Assembly (NCBI RefSeq): GCF_002920535.1
Contig: NZ_PQSS01000003.1
Location: 202,751 to 266,750 of the forward strand
DNA: 64,000 nt
Direction: 5' to 3'
DNA from: Streptomyces sp. Ru71
Lineage (GTDB): Bacteria; Actinomycetota; Actinomycetes; Streptomycetales; Streptomycetaceae
Shown here piece by piece: positions 1 through 7,284 of this stretch. The notes beneath the pieces are model-generated. The model worked only from the letters and a program-made list of their open reading frames with translations. It searched no databases and had not been told where the DNA came from. How positions within the stretch are numbered: position 1 is the stretch's first letter; each line of letters starts with the position of its first letter. A program made the translations under genes and the position numbers.

Positions 1-576
1 CTGCTGGAGGCTGTTCGCCTCCCGGCCGGCCTGCGCGTGGGCGCGCACGTTCGTCCACCACAGCTGGTAGGTGACGAACAGCAGCATCAGCACGCCGGTC
101 GTGATGAACAGCTCGCCGATCACCCGGCTCGCGATGACGCCGGGACCGGGCTTGCGCGCCTTGGCGAGCCGGCGGGCCTCGACGCGGGAGCGGGGGGCGG
201 GGGGCTGCTCGTCCTGCGCGGCCTCCCGTCGGCCGGCGGCGGGGCCGTGCCGGCCGCCGCGACGGCGCTTGGCGGCCTTTCTGCGGGCCGCTCGGCCGCC
301 GGGTGTGACTTGGGTGGCACGCGAGGCTGAAGGGGCCTCAGAGGCCGGTATGGCGGCGGAGGCGCCACCCCGGTCGGGCCCGGGCGGCGGGTCCACGCGC
401 AGCGCCACTGTCTCGTCGGACAGCGGCGCATAGGGTCCGTAGGTCTGGGGGGCGGCCTGGGGGGCGACCCCTTCCTCCCGGTACGCCCCGTCCTGCGCCC
501 CGTACGGCGACGTGCCGTGGGACCCGTACGGCTCCGCGCCGTACGAGTCCTCGCGCTCGGGGCGCAGCGCGGTCAC
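1..576 (-). CDS. class E sortase, N-terminal part (cut by window edge)
   Basis: The visible 192 residues are the N-terminal part of a second class E sortase. A Tyr/Pro/Gly-rich, then Arg/Ala-rich cytoplasmic stretch of about 150 residues precedes a membrane segment (ELFITTGVLMLLFVTYQLWW). The Trp-rich end of that segment and the following Asn-Val-Arg-Ala closely match the start of the complete sortase at 1423-2106. The catalytic His, Cys and Arg lie outside the window. The GTG start overlaps the TGA stop of the upstream pabA-like gene (GTGA), which argues for translational coupling. Class E sortases of streptomycetes attach chaplins and other LAXTG-type surface proteins to peptidoglycan. Family assignment rests on the membrane anchor and the neighbourhood. 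Confidence 0.8.
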   Translation of the reverse strand, partial: MTALRPEREDSYGAEPYGSHGTSPYGAQDGAYREEGVAPQAAPQTYGPYAPLSDETVALRVDPPPGPDRGGASAAIPASEAPSASRATQVTPGGRAARRKAAKRRRGGRHGPAAGRREAAQDEQPPAPRSRVEARRLAKARKPGPGVIASRVIGELFITTGVLMLLFVTYQLWWTNVRAHAQAGREANSLQQ

Positions 577-1211
577 GCCGTGGCCCTGCCCACCACCGGG
601 GCGAGCCCCGTCGACCTCGCCACCGCTCCCTTGTCGCCGCACTCGACCAGCCAGTTGGCCAGCATCCGGTGCCCGTGCTCGGTCAGCACCGACTCCGGGT
701 GGAACTGCACACCCTCGACGGGCAGTTCACGGTGGCGCAGGCCCATGACGATGCCGTCCTGGGTGCGGGCCGTGACCTCCAGCTCGGCGGGCACCGTCTG
801 CGGCTCGGCCGCCAGCGAGTGGTAGCGGGTCGCGGTGAACGGGGAAGGCAGTCCGGCGAAGACACCCCGGCCCTCGTGCTCGACCAGCGAGGTCTTGCCG
901 TGCAGCAGCTCGGGCGCCCGGTCCACGACACCGCCGTACGCCACCTGCATCGACTGCATGCCCAGGCACACGCCGAAGACCGGGACGCCGGTCGCGGCGC
1001 AGTGCCGGACCATCTCGATGCAGACGCCGGCCTCCTCGGGCTTGCCCGGGCCGGGCGACAGCAGCACGCCGTCGAAGCCGTCCTGGGCGTGCGAGGTCGC
1101 CACCTCGTCGTTGCGCAGCACCTCGCACTCGGCGCCCAGCTGGTAGAGGTACTGCACCAGGTTGAAGACGAAGCTGTCGTAGTTGTCGACGACGAGAATG
1201 CGCGCGCTCAC
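573..1211 (-). CDS. pabA: glutamine amidotransferase, anthranilate/aminodeoxychorismate synthase component II type
   Basis: A 212-residue class I glutamine amidotransferase that releases ammonia from glutamine for a chorismate-using partner. The nucleophile is Cys82 in FGVCLGMQ, with the His171-Pro-Glu173 pair in VQFHPESV; the oxyanion-strand motif LSPGPGKPEEAG is also intact. Length is normal for PabA/TrpG. The GTG start overlaps the stop of the small membrane gene upstream, and its own stop overlaps the next sortase, so three genes form one tightly coupled unit. The same gene sits beside pknB near oriC in mycobacteria (there called trpG). The sequence cannot say whether the partner makes folate or tryptophan precursors. 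Confidence 0.93.
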   Translation of the reverse strand: MSARILVVDNYDSFVFNLVQYLYQLGAECEVLRNDEVATSHAQDGFDGVLLSPGPGKPEEAGVCIEMVRHCAATGVPVFGVCLGMQSMQVAYGGVVDRAPELLHGKTSLVEHEGRGVFAGLPSPFTATRYHSLAAEPQTVPAELEVTARTQDGIVMGLRHRELPVEGVQFHPESVLTEHGHRMLANWLVECGDKGAVARSTGLAPVVGRATA

Positions 1212-1369
1212 TGGTTGTCCACCGTCACATCGTTGAAGGGAAGCAGCGGTTCGGCCCACGGGAAGACGTACTGGAACAGGATGTAGACCACGGCCAGGAC
1301 GAGCACGATCGAGATCAGCGCCCTCACCCACGCGTTGCCCGGCAGATGCCGCCAGATCCAGCCGTACAT
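1208..1369 (-). CDS. small single-span membrane protein (53 aa)
   Basis: A 53-codon frame starts at ATG 1369, preceded by GGAAGGGA, and ends in a TGA that overlaps the GTG of the pabA-like gene (GTGA). The product begins MYGWIWRHLPGN, has one hydrophobic segment at about residues 16-37 (VRALISIVLVLAVVYILFQY) and a short acidic tail ending VTVDNQ. Good ribosome-binding site, overlap coupling and a credible membrane segment all support a real gene. It lies between a full sortase and the pabA-like gene, so a role beside the sortase or division proteins is possible, but no function is known to me. Confidence 0.8.
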   Translation of the reverse strand: MYGWIWRHLPGNAWVRALISIVLVLAVVYILFQYVFPWAEPLLPFNDVTVDNQ

Positions 1370-1422
1370 GCCGTCCCTTCCGTCTCACACGGCACCGTCA
1401 CTCACGCCGTACCGGCACCAGA

Positions 1423-2106
1423 CTAGCGGCGCAGCGCCTCCGGCCGCCCTGCCTCCACGGGCCGGGTCGAGTCCAGGTGCGCCCAGACGATCAGCCGGTG
1501 GCTGTGACCCCACTCGGGATCGCAGGTGGTCAGCGTCAGATACCGGCCCGGACCGGTGTACCCCGACTTGGCAGGCACAGGGTCGATCACCTCGACGTCC
1601 GTCGGCACGGTTTTGTACGGCCCTTTGTCGATCCGATACGTGAACCACGTGGTGCCGTCCGTCAGCACCACGGCGTCCCCGCGCCGCAGCCGGGGGAAGT
1701 CCTTGAACGGGTCGCCGTAGGTCCGGCGGTGCCCGGCGACAGCGAAGTTCCCCGTCTGCCCCAGGCGTGCGCTGCCGGCGTAGTGGCCGAGCCCCTTCTT
1801 CAGGGTGCCGGTGGCCGTGCCCTGCAGCACCGGCTTGTTCCACGTGAAACCGAGGCGCGGGATGTACATCACGGCGAACGGTTCGCCGTCTTGGTACGGC
1901 TCTGCCGTGGGCGCCTGCGGTGCCTGCCCCCGGGCCGGCCGCCCGGCCTCCTGCCGCGCCCACCGCTGGTGGAGGGCGTCGACCTGCTGGCCCATGGCGT
2001 GGTCGGCCCGCACGCCCGTCCAGAACAGCAGATGGACCACGAACAGGACGATCACCGTGCCGACGGTGATGCAGAGCTCGCTGGCGGTTCTGACGATCAC
2101 GCGCAC
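1423..2106 (-). CDS. srtE: class E sortase
   Basis: A complete 227-residue sortase: a membrane anchor at about residues 8-30, a short linker rich in Pro/Ala, then the sortase beta-barrel. The catalytic triad is visible as His126 in AVAGHRRTYG, Cys195 in TLTTCDPEWG and Arg204 in HSHRLIVWAH. The enzyme cleaves cell-wall sorting signals at the outer membrane face and joins the protein to peptidoglycan; class E enzymes of Streptomyces handle chaplins. The start is GTG 2106, 21 bases after the stop of the DUF881 gene, so the two are probably co-transcribed. A near-match to parS (one mismatch, 1837-1850) lies inside the coding sequence. Confidence 0.93.
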   Translation of the reverse strand: MRVIVRTASELCITVGTVIVLFVVHLLFWTGVRADHAMGQQVDALHQRWARQEAGRPARGQAPQAPTAEPYQDGEPFAVMYIPRLGFTWNKPVLQGTATGTLKKGLGHYAGSARLGQTGNFAVAGHRRTYGDPFKDFPRLRRGDAVVLTDGTTWFTYRIDKGPYKTVPTDVEVIDPVPAKSGYTGPGRYLTLTTCDPEWGHSHRLIVWAHLDSTRPVEAGRPEALRR

Positions 2107-2127
2107 CGGCAGCTCCCCGGAGGTCGC

Positions 2128-2907
2128 CTACTCCACAGGCTTCGCGTAGTGCAGATCCACTGTGCCCGAGTAGCCGGGAAGAGTCACCGTCCCGTCCTCG
2201 GTGACTTTCCAGCCGAGCCCGTAGACGTTCACGTACACCATGTAGTTCTGGATCGCCGGCGACTCGGCGAGCGCCTTCTGCAGCTTCTCCGGGTCCCCGA
2301 CCGCGGTGATCTTGTACGGCGGTGAGTAGACGCGGCCCTGGAGGATCAGCGTGTTGCCCACGCAGCGCACGGCGCTGGTGGAGATCAGCCGCTGGTCCAT
2401 CACCTTGATGCCCTTGGCGCCGCCCTGCCACAGGGCGTTCACCACCGCCTGCAGGTCCTGCTGGTGGATCACCAGGTAGTCCGGCTGGGGCTCGGGGTAG
2501 CCGGGCAGCTTCGCCGTGGCGTTGGGCGGGGCGTCGTTCAGCGTGACCGTGACCGCCTCGCCGGTGACCTTCTGGGTGCCGGCGCTCTTCTCCAGCCCGG
2601 CGAGCTTGTCGTCCTGCGCCTTGGTGCTGCCGTCGTCCCGCTCGGCCAGCGCCTCCACGTCACCGCGCAGCGCCGCGTTGGAGTCGTCCAGCTCCTTGTT
2701 CTTGTGGCTGCGCTCCTGGATCAGGTCCGACAGCTTCAGCAAGGAGGTGTCCGTACGGATATTGGTGCCCTTGGCCGTATTGAAACTGGTGAAGAAAATC
2801 AGGCCGGCGAGGGCGAAGACGGCGATCGTGAGCACCCGCACGGGCCGGAAGCGGGGCCCGCGCGCAGGGCTGGATTCCGTCCCGGGGGAGTCGGCAGAAT
2901 TGCTCAA
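2128..2907 (-). CDS. DUF881 family membrane protein with coiled coil
   Basis: A 259-residue protein with a short polar N-terminus, one membrane segment at about residues 24-43 (VRVLTIAVFALAGLIFF), a heptad-like stretch (DLIQERSHKNKELDDSNAAL, then more charged helix) and a C-terminal DUF881 domain. The start is the rare TTG at 2907, chosen because AAGGAG lies about 13 bases upstream and the product then begins MSNSADSPG. DUF881 proteins sit beside crgA and the sortase/pabA genes in many actinobacteria, including Mycobacterium, suggesting an envelope or division role. Function unknown. It is transcribed away from crgA. Confidence 0.88.
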   Translation of the reverse strand: MSNSADSPGTESSPARGPRFRPVRVLTIAVFALAGLIFFTSFNTAKGTNIRTDTSLLKLSDLIQERSHKNKELDDSNAALRGDVEALAERDDGSTKAQDDKLAGLEKSAGTQKVTGEAVTVTLNDAPPNATAKLPGYPEPQPDYLVIHQQDLQAVVNALWQGGAKGIKVMDQRLISTSAVRCVGNTLILQGRVYSPPYKITAVGDPEKLQKALAESPAIQNYMVYVNVYGLGWKVTEDGTVTLPGYSGTVDLHYAKPVE

Positions 2908-3048
2908 CGTACCCTTATCTCCTTCGGCGCCGCGGAAGCACTACGCTAACGGACGCCCGGGGGAGCACTCAGTGTCCCCAGTTACGCTGCCCCGAGCCCG
3001 ACCCCGTTACCTGCGCGGCCACGCAGCGCATCGACAGGAGAGACCCTC

Positions 3049-3303
3049 GTGCCGAAGTCACGTATCCGCAAGAAGGCCGACTTCACGCCGCCTCCGGCGA
3101 AGCAGGCAGCGACCATCAAGCTGGGCAACCGGGGCTGGGTCGCGCCGGTCATGCTGGCGATGTTCCTGATCGGCCTGGCCTGGATCGTCGTCTTCTACGT
3201 GACCGACGGTTCGCTGCCGATCGACAGCCTGGACAACTGGAACATCGTGGTCGGCTTCGGATTCATCGCCGCCGGATTCGGCGTCTCCACGCAGTGGAAG
3301 TAG
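3049..3303 (+). CDS. crgA: cell division protein CrgA
   Basis: An 84-residue CrgA: a basic N-terminus ([16 protein letters not shown]), two hydrophobic segments at about 32-52 and 64-80, and the typical PSK-like start. CrgA coordinates FtsZ-ring placement and growth with septation; in Streptomyces it influences sporulation septation, and in mycobacteria it binds FtsZ, PBPs and Wag31. The start GTG 3049 follows GGAGAGACCCTC. It is divergent from the DUF881/sortase operon across 141 bases and is followed by a DnaA-box-rich spacer. Length is normal for the family. Confidence 0.96.
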   Translation: MPKSRIRKKADFTPPPAKQAATIKLGNRGWVAPVMLAMFLIGLAWIVVFYVTDGSLPIDSLDNWNIVVGFGFIAAGFGVSTQWK

Positions 3304-3350
3304 CGGCCCCGGGCCGGTGAACCCAGCTCTGCCCAGGGGTATCCGCTGAG

Positions 3351-3564
3351 TTATCCACAGGCCGTGCATTTATCCACACCCTGCCTGGGGAAAAGAAACG
3401 ACGATCTGTGGATAACCCCTCGCGGCTTGACACCGGTACGACTGACACACCACCGGCCGCACACCTGTTCGCCCCCTGCCTGACCTGCACAAACACGGGT
3501 CGGTGACAGGGGGCACAGCTGTTCTGGCACGCTGTGCACAAGATCGGGCACCCGCTGTGGACAA
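3351..3564. promoter_or_regulatory. cluster of five DnaA boxes outside oriC
   Basis: Within 214 bases between crgA and the rhomboid gene lie TTATCCACA at 3351-3359 and 3370-3378, TGTGGATAA at 3407-3415, TGTGCACAA (one change) at 3533-3541 and TGTGGACAA at 3556-3564. Four are perfect 9-mers of the E. coli or Streptomyces consensus. The cluster is about 18 kb from oriC. Extra-origin DnaA-box clusters that affect replication are known in Streptomyces coelicolor. Whether this one matches a described cluster is inference. Confidence 0.75.
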
Positions 3565-3572
3565 CCGTGTGC

Positions 3573-4472
3573 TCAGGTGAGCTGCGAGGTTCTCAACAGG
3601 GTCATCACGACGATGGCGGCGAGCACCAGCGCACAGGTGCCGTACTGCACCAGCGCCCTGCGCTCCCGCGGGGCGTGCAGCATGGCGTACCCGACGACGA
3701 CCCCGGCGACGAGGCCGCCGATGTGGGCCTGCCAGGCGATGTGGAAACCCGAGTAGAAGGTGATCACCAGGTTGATCGCCAGCAGGGCGAGCACCGGCCG
3801 CATGTCGTAGTTGAGGCGGCGCAGCAGCACGGCCGTGGCGCCGAACAGGCCGAAGATCGCTCCGGAGGCACCGAGGGAGGGCTGGCGGGGGTCGGCGAGC
3901 AGATAGGTGAGCGCGCTGCCGGCCAGTCCGGAGACGAAGTAGAGCGTGAGGTAGCGGGCCCGGCCGAGGGCGGCTTCCAGGGGGCCGCCGATCCACCACA
4001 GGCTGAGCATGTTGAACAGGATGTGGACATAGCTGCCGTGCAGGAACATCGCCGTCAGCATCCGGTACCACTGCCCCTCGGCGACGCCCTCCAGGGAGCC
4101 GAGGGAGGGGACGTAGGCGCGGCCGAGCAGGAAGAAGCGGTCCTCGAAGGCGTCGCCCACGGAGATCTGCACCAGGAAGACGGCGAGGCAGAGGCCGATC
4201 AGGATCTTGGTGACCAGGCGGGGGTCCGCGCTGACCGTGCCGCCGGCCAGGGTGCGCGGACGGGCCGACACGGCCGTCGCACGGCCGGCCCCCGGGGACG
4301 TACCGCGGACGCAGTCGGGGCACTGGAAGCCGACCGAGGCGTTGACCATGCACTCCGGGCAGATCGGCCGGTCGCAGCGGACGCAGCGGATGCCCGTCTC
4401 CCGGTCGGGATGGCGGTAGCAGCCGGGCAGGCTGCCGTGGGCGTCCTGCGGGCTGCTCGGCGCCTGGTCCAT
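3573..4472 (-). CDS. rhomboid family intramembrane serine protease with N-terminal zinc finger
   Basis: A 299-residue protein. The N-terminus carries a B-box-like zinc site (Cys-Tyr-Arg-His-Pro ... Cys-x2-Cys ... Cys-x2-Cys ... Cys-x2-Cys, residues about 18-60). Six or seven membrane segments follow, with the rhomboid serine motif LGASGAIFG and the catalytic His in WQAHIGGLVAG. Rhomboids cleave substrates within the membrane; the substrate is unknown here. ATG 4472 is preferred because AGGGGA lies 6-7 bases upstream; ATG 4538 would add 22 residues with a poorer site. The gene faces crgA across the DnaA-box cluster. Confidence 0.93.
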   Translation of the reverse strand: MDQAPSSPQDAHGSLPGCYRHPDRETGIRCVRCDRPICPECMVNASVGFQCPDCVRGTSPGAGRATAVSARPRTLAGGTVSADPRLVTKILIGLCLAVFLVQISVGDAFEDRFFLLGRAYVPSLGSLEGVAEGQWYRMLTAMFLHGSYVHILFNMLSLWWIGGPLEAALGRARYLTLYFVSGLAGSALTYLLADPRQPSLGASGAIFGLFGATAVLLRRLNYDMRPVLALLAINLVITFYSGFHIAWQAHIGGLVAGVVVGYAMLHAPRERRALVQYGTCALVLAAIVVMTLLRTSQLT

Positions 4473-4580
4473 GAGATCCCCTCGGTCGTCGCGTACACGT
4501 CCGTACCACCCGGGTACGAAAGGAACCGCCCTGCTCATCCTTACGGACGGGCAGGGCGATTGGTTCCCTTCGGGAGCACT

Positions 4581-4673
4581 CGGACGTTCGGCGCGTCCTC
4601 CGGTCCGGTTCCGGACGTTTCGGCGCGTCCTTCGGTCCGGTCCCGGACGTTCGGCGCGTCCTCGGTCCGGTCC
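4581..4673. repeat. three imperfect tandem repeats of 30-32 bp
   Basis: Units at 4581-4611, 4612-4643 and 4644-4673 each follow the pattern CGGACGTTCGGCGCGTCCTC then GGTCCGGTCC with single-base insertions. The array lies between the rhomboid start and the cyclophilin stop, just downstream of the latter. Each unit can form small stems (GGACG/CGTCC, GGACC-like), so it may serve as transcript-end structure. No coding role is apparent. Confidence 0.85.
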
Positions 4674-4689
4674 CTGCGGGCCCTCGGGC

Positions 4690-5223
4690 TCAGGCCTGAC
4701 GGGTCTCGACCACGACCGACTCGATGACCACGTCGTTCAGCGGACGGTCGGTGCGCGGGTTGGTCTGGGTGCCGGCGATCGCGTCGACCACCTTCTGGCT
4801 GGCCTGGTCCACGACCTCGCCGAAGATGGTGTGCTTGCGGGTCAGCCAGGCCGTCGGGGCGACCGTGATGAAGAACTGCGAACCGTTGGTGCCCGGGCCG
4901 GCGTTGGCCATGGCCAGCAGGTAGGGCTTGTCGAAGCGCAGGTCGGGGTGGAACTCGTCCTTGAACTGGTAGCCGGGGCCGCCGGTGCCGTTGCCCAGCG
5001 GGTCACCGCCCTGGATCATGAAGCCGCTGATCACCCGGTGGAAGATCGTGCCGTCGTAGAGCTTGGCCGTGGTCTTCTGGCCGGTCTCCGGGTCGATCCA
5101 CTCACGCTGGCCCTGGGCGAGCTCGACGAAGTTCTTGACCGTGGCGGGCGCCTGGTCCGGGAAGAGCCGGACCTCGATGTCGCCCTGGTTCGTCTTGAGG
5201 GTGGCGTAGAGCTGCTCAGCCAC
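4690..5223 (-). CDS. ppiA: peptidyl-prolyl cis-trans isomerase, cyclophilin type
   Basis: A 177-residue cytoplasmic cyclophilin that isomerises Xaa-Pro bonds. Signature motifs are FHRVISGFMIQGGDP and the catalytic core GPGTNGSQFFITVAPTAWL; the Arg of FHR, Phe/Gln of FMIQ and Phe of QFF are present. There is no signal peptide. GTG 5223 is chosen because GGAAGG lies about 7 bases upstream and MAEQLYATLKTNQGDIEV is the usual cyclophilin start. A cyclophilin gene occupies the same place near gyrA in mycobacteria. It is monocistronic, divergent from the DUF5324 gene. Confidence 0.96.
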   Translation of the reverse strand: MAEQLYATLKTNQGDIEVRLFPDQAPATVKNFVELAQGQREWIDPETGQKTTAKLYDGTIFHRVISGFMIQGGDPLGNGTGGPGYQFKDEFHPDLRFDKPYLLAMANAGPGTNGSQFFITVAPTAWLTRKHTIFGEVVDQASQKVVDAIAGTQTNPRTDRPLNDVVIESVVVETRQA

Positions 5224-5548
5224 GATGTGCCTTCCGTTGTCTTCCTGTGACTCCCCGATCCTCGCACGGTCCAGGTCCGGCGTCGCCCAGCGCTCGGCGG
5301 TGAACCGGACGGAAGGCCTCCGCCTGCCCGAACGCCCCCGAGTTGTCCGGGACGGGAGCGCGTCGGGCCGATCCGTGGCATTGTCGACGACAAGCTCCAT
5401 TTGACCCCTGTTCGTCCGCTATCGGCCCGCGATCGAGTTCTCCGGCACCCGGATGCGCGTCCCCGCATGCCGGGGCGCCCGCGGGCAGGCATGATCCGCA
5501 AAAGGGTGGAAAGTCGAAATACCGTACGCCACCGAGGAGGAGGAACCC
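5224..5548. other. divergent intergenic region, ppiA / DUF5324
   Basis: This 325-base spacer must hold promoters for both divergent genes. A TTGACC is present at 5401-5406, but I find no well-spaced -10 after it. A short GC-rich hairpin (CCCCGCATGCCGGGG) lies around 5461-5476. No reading frame in the spacer looks coding. Confidence 0.5.
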
Positions 5549-6262
5549 GTGACCCGCATCGACAGCGTGCGCGCCGCGACCGGTTCGGCGAAGGACAGCG
5601 TGCTGCACGCCGCGGAAGTGGTGGCGCCCTACGCCGACACGGCCAAGGAGAGGGCCGCGCACTACGCGCACGAGGCACGCGTACGGCTCGCGCCCAGGGT
5701 GACGCTGGCCGCAGAGCAGGCCCGCGCCCAGTACGGCGTCCATGTGGCGCCCCGTATCGAGCAGGCCCGTGTGCAGGCCATGGCGCATGTGCCGCCCAGG
5801 ATGGACCAGGCGGCCCACGAAGCCGCCATGCGCACCCGCAAGGCCGCCCGGCAGGCCGCCGACTACTCCCGGCCCATGATCGAACAGGCGGTGGCCGCGG
5901 CCGGGCCCGTCCGCGACGAGGCCGCGGCCCGCAGCGCCGCCGCGCTGGCCGCACTGCGCGGCCAGGTCTCGCCCAGGGACATCCAGAAGCTGGTGCGCAG
6001 GCAGCAGCGGCGGGCGACGGCCGGCCGGATCGCCAAGGTGCTGGCCGTGGTCGGCGCCGTGGCCGGCGGGGCGTTCGCGGCGTGGAAGTGGTGGGACAAG
6101 CAGGCCAACCCGGACTGGCTGGTCGAGCCGCCCGCCGCCACCGAGGTGCCCGAGTCGGGCCGGCTGACCTCGGTCGACGGCAGCGGTGAGGCCGCGCTCG
6201 ACCCGGAGGTCCGGGCCAAGGAGGCCGAGGAGGAGGCTGCCCGCCGCGACGAGGAGGGCTGA
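5549..6262 (+). CDS. DUF5324 family protein, helical with one membrane segment
   Basis: A 237-residue protein. Residues 1-160 are Ala/Arg/Glu-rich helix with repeated RIDS/EQAR/RMDQA-like segments that resemble apolipoprotein or late-embryogenesis repeats. One membrane span follows at about 161-182 (GRIAKVLAVVGAVAGGAFAA), then a short acidic tail ending EEEAARRDEEG. Start GTG 5549 has an excellent site (GAGGAGGAGGAACCC). The family is largely confined to streptomycetes and relatives, to my knowledge. Function unknown. A strong hairpin follows the stop. Confidence 0.88.
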   Translation: MTRIDSVRAATGSAKDSVLHAAEVVAPYADTAKERAAHYAHEARVRLAPRVTLAAEQARAQYGVHVAPRIEQARVQAMAHVPPRMDQAAHEAAMRTRKAARQAADYSRPMIEQAVAAAGPVRDEAAARSAAALAALRGQVSPRDIQKLVRRQQRRATAGRIAKVLAVVGAVAGGAFAAWKWWDKQANPDWLVEPPAATEVPESGRLTSVDGSGEAALDPEVRAKEAEEEAARRDEEG

Positions 6263-6285
6263 GGCCCGGCCCAGCCCGGCGTTCC

Positions 6286-6318
6286 GCGGGGTGGACGACA
6301 TCGCGTCGTCCGCCCCGC
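6286..6318 (+). terminator. terminator-like hairpin after the DUF5324 gene
   Basis: GCGGGGTGGACGAC pairs with GTCGTCCGCCCCGC around loop ATCGC, with a single G-T position. It begins 24 bases after the stop codon and lacks a long T-run, as is usual for Streptomyces. Confidence 0.7.
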
Positions 6319-6342
6319 AGCGCTGCCGCCGCCACTTATGCG

Positions 6343-6385
6343 AAAAACCCCTCCCGCCCGCGTTCATGCAGGTGGGAGGGGTTTT
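6343..6385 (-). terminator. terminator of tRNA-Ala
   Basis: On the minus strand AAAACCCCTCCC and GGGAGGGGTTTTT flank a loop of about 18 bases, beginning just after the tRNA 3' end. The stem of at least 12 base pairs plus terminal T-run is a classical intrinsic terminator and could also act on plus-strand transcripts. Confidence 0.85.
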
Positions 6386-6390
6386 GAGCG

Positions 6391-6463
6391 TGGAGCCTAG
6401 GGGAGTCGAACCCCTGACATCCGCCATGCAAAGACGGCGCTCTACCAACTGAGCTAAGGCCCC
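6391..6463 (-). tRNA. tRNA-Ala (anticodon TGC)
   Basis: The minus strand reads GGGGCCTTAGCTCAGTTGG at the 5' end. The anticodon loop is CTTTGCATG, the T-loop GGTTCGACTCC, and the 3' end GGCTCCA. All four stems pair. The length is 73 nt and no CCA is encoded, so the CCA-adding enzyme must finish it. A tRNA-Ala near gyrA is conserved in actinobacteria. Confidence 0.97.
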
Positions 6464-6644
6464 GTGCGGGAAGCGTCCGGCCGGAACATCCACGTTCCGG
6501 TGGGCGCCGCAGACCAGAGTACCGGGTCTCCCCGGGGATCTCGCAAAAAGATTGGGGGTCCCCGTAGTCGACCACGCTCCGTAAGATGCTCGGCGTGGTT
6601 CGCGGCAGCGAACCGCCGTTTTGGGGAAGCGATGGGGAGACGCA

Positions 6645-7193
6645 ATGGACGCCGCACAGCAGGAAGCCACCGCAAGAGCGCGGGAACTGCAGCGGAACTG
6701 GTACGGGGAGCCGTTGGGGGCGCTCTTCCGTAGGCTCATAGACGACCTGGGTCTGAACCAGGCCCGGCTCGCGGGGGTGCTGGGACTGTCCGCGCCGATG
6801 CTGTCCCAGCTGATGAGCGGCCAGCGGGCGAAGATCGGCAACCCGGCGGTCGTCCAGCGGGTGCAGCTGCTGCAGGAGCTGGCGGCGCAGGCGGCGGACG
6901 GCAGCGTCAGCGCCGCCGAGGCCACCGAGCGCATGGAGGAGATCAAGAAGTCGCAGGGGGGCTCGGTGCTCAACAACACCACACAGACGACGAGCACTTC
7001 GGGTGCGCCGACGGTCAAGCGGGTGGTCCGCGAGATCCAGTCGCTGCTGCGCTCCGTGGCCGCCGCCGGGGACATCATCGAGGCCGCGGACAGCCTGTCT
7101 CCCACCCACCCGGAACTCGCCGAGTTCCTGCGGGTCTACGGCGCCGGCCGCACCTCCGACGCGGTCGCGCACTACCAGTCCCACCAGAACTGA
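6645..7193 (+). CDS. helix-turn-helix DNA-binding protein
   Basis: A 182-residue protein with an XRE-like helix-turn-helix at about residues 28-62 (LGLNQARLAGVLGLSAPMLS, then QLMSGQRAKIGNP). A Gln/Ala-rich helix and a C-terminal part ending AGRTSDAVAHYQSHQN follow. ATG 6645 is chosen because GGGGAGACGCA precedes it; an in-frame ATG at 6621 has no such site. The gene lies 91 bases before a transmembrane Ser/Thr kinase in the same direction, so the two may share a transcript and the regulator may be a kinase target. Its DNA target is unknown. Confidence 0.88.
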   Translation: MDAAQQEATARARELQRNWYGEPLGALFRRLIDDLGLNQARLAGVLGLSAPMLSQLMSGQRAKIGNPAVVQRVQLLQELAAQAADGSVSAAEATERMEEIKKSQGGSVLNNTTQTTSTSGAPTVKRVVREIQSLLRSVAAAGDIIEAADSLSPTHPELAEFLRVYGAGRTSDAVAHYQSHQN

Positions 7194-7284
7194 CCTCCAC
7201 GGCCCGCTCGCCGAAGGGGGGTTCGGCGGACGGCCGCGGGGGATGCAAGGGGGATGACCCGAGGGGGAGGAGCGGCGCGCAGCG

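Noticed and set aside
4581..4673. CRISPR array at the 30-32 bp repeats
   Set aside because: Units are directly adjacent without spacers, only three copies, no cas genes.
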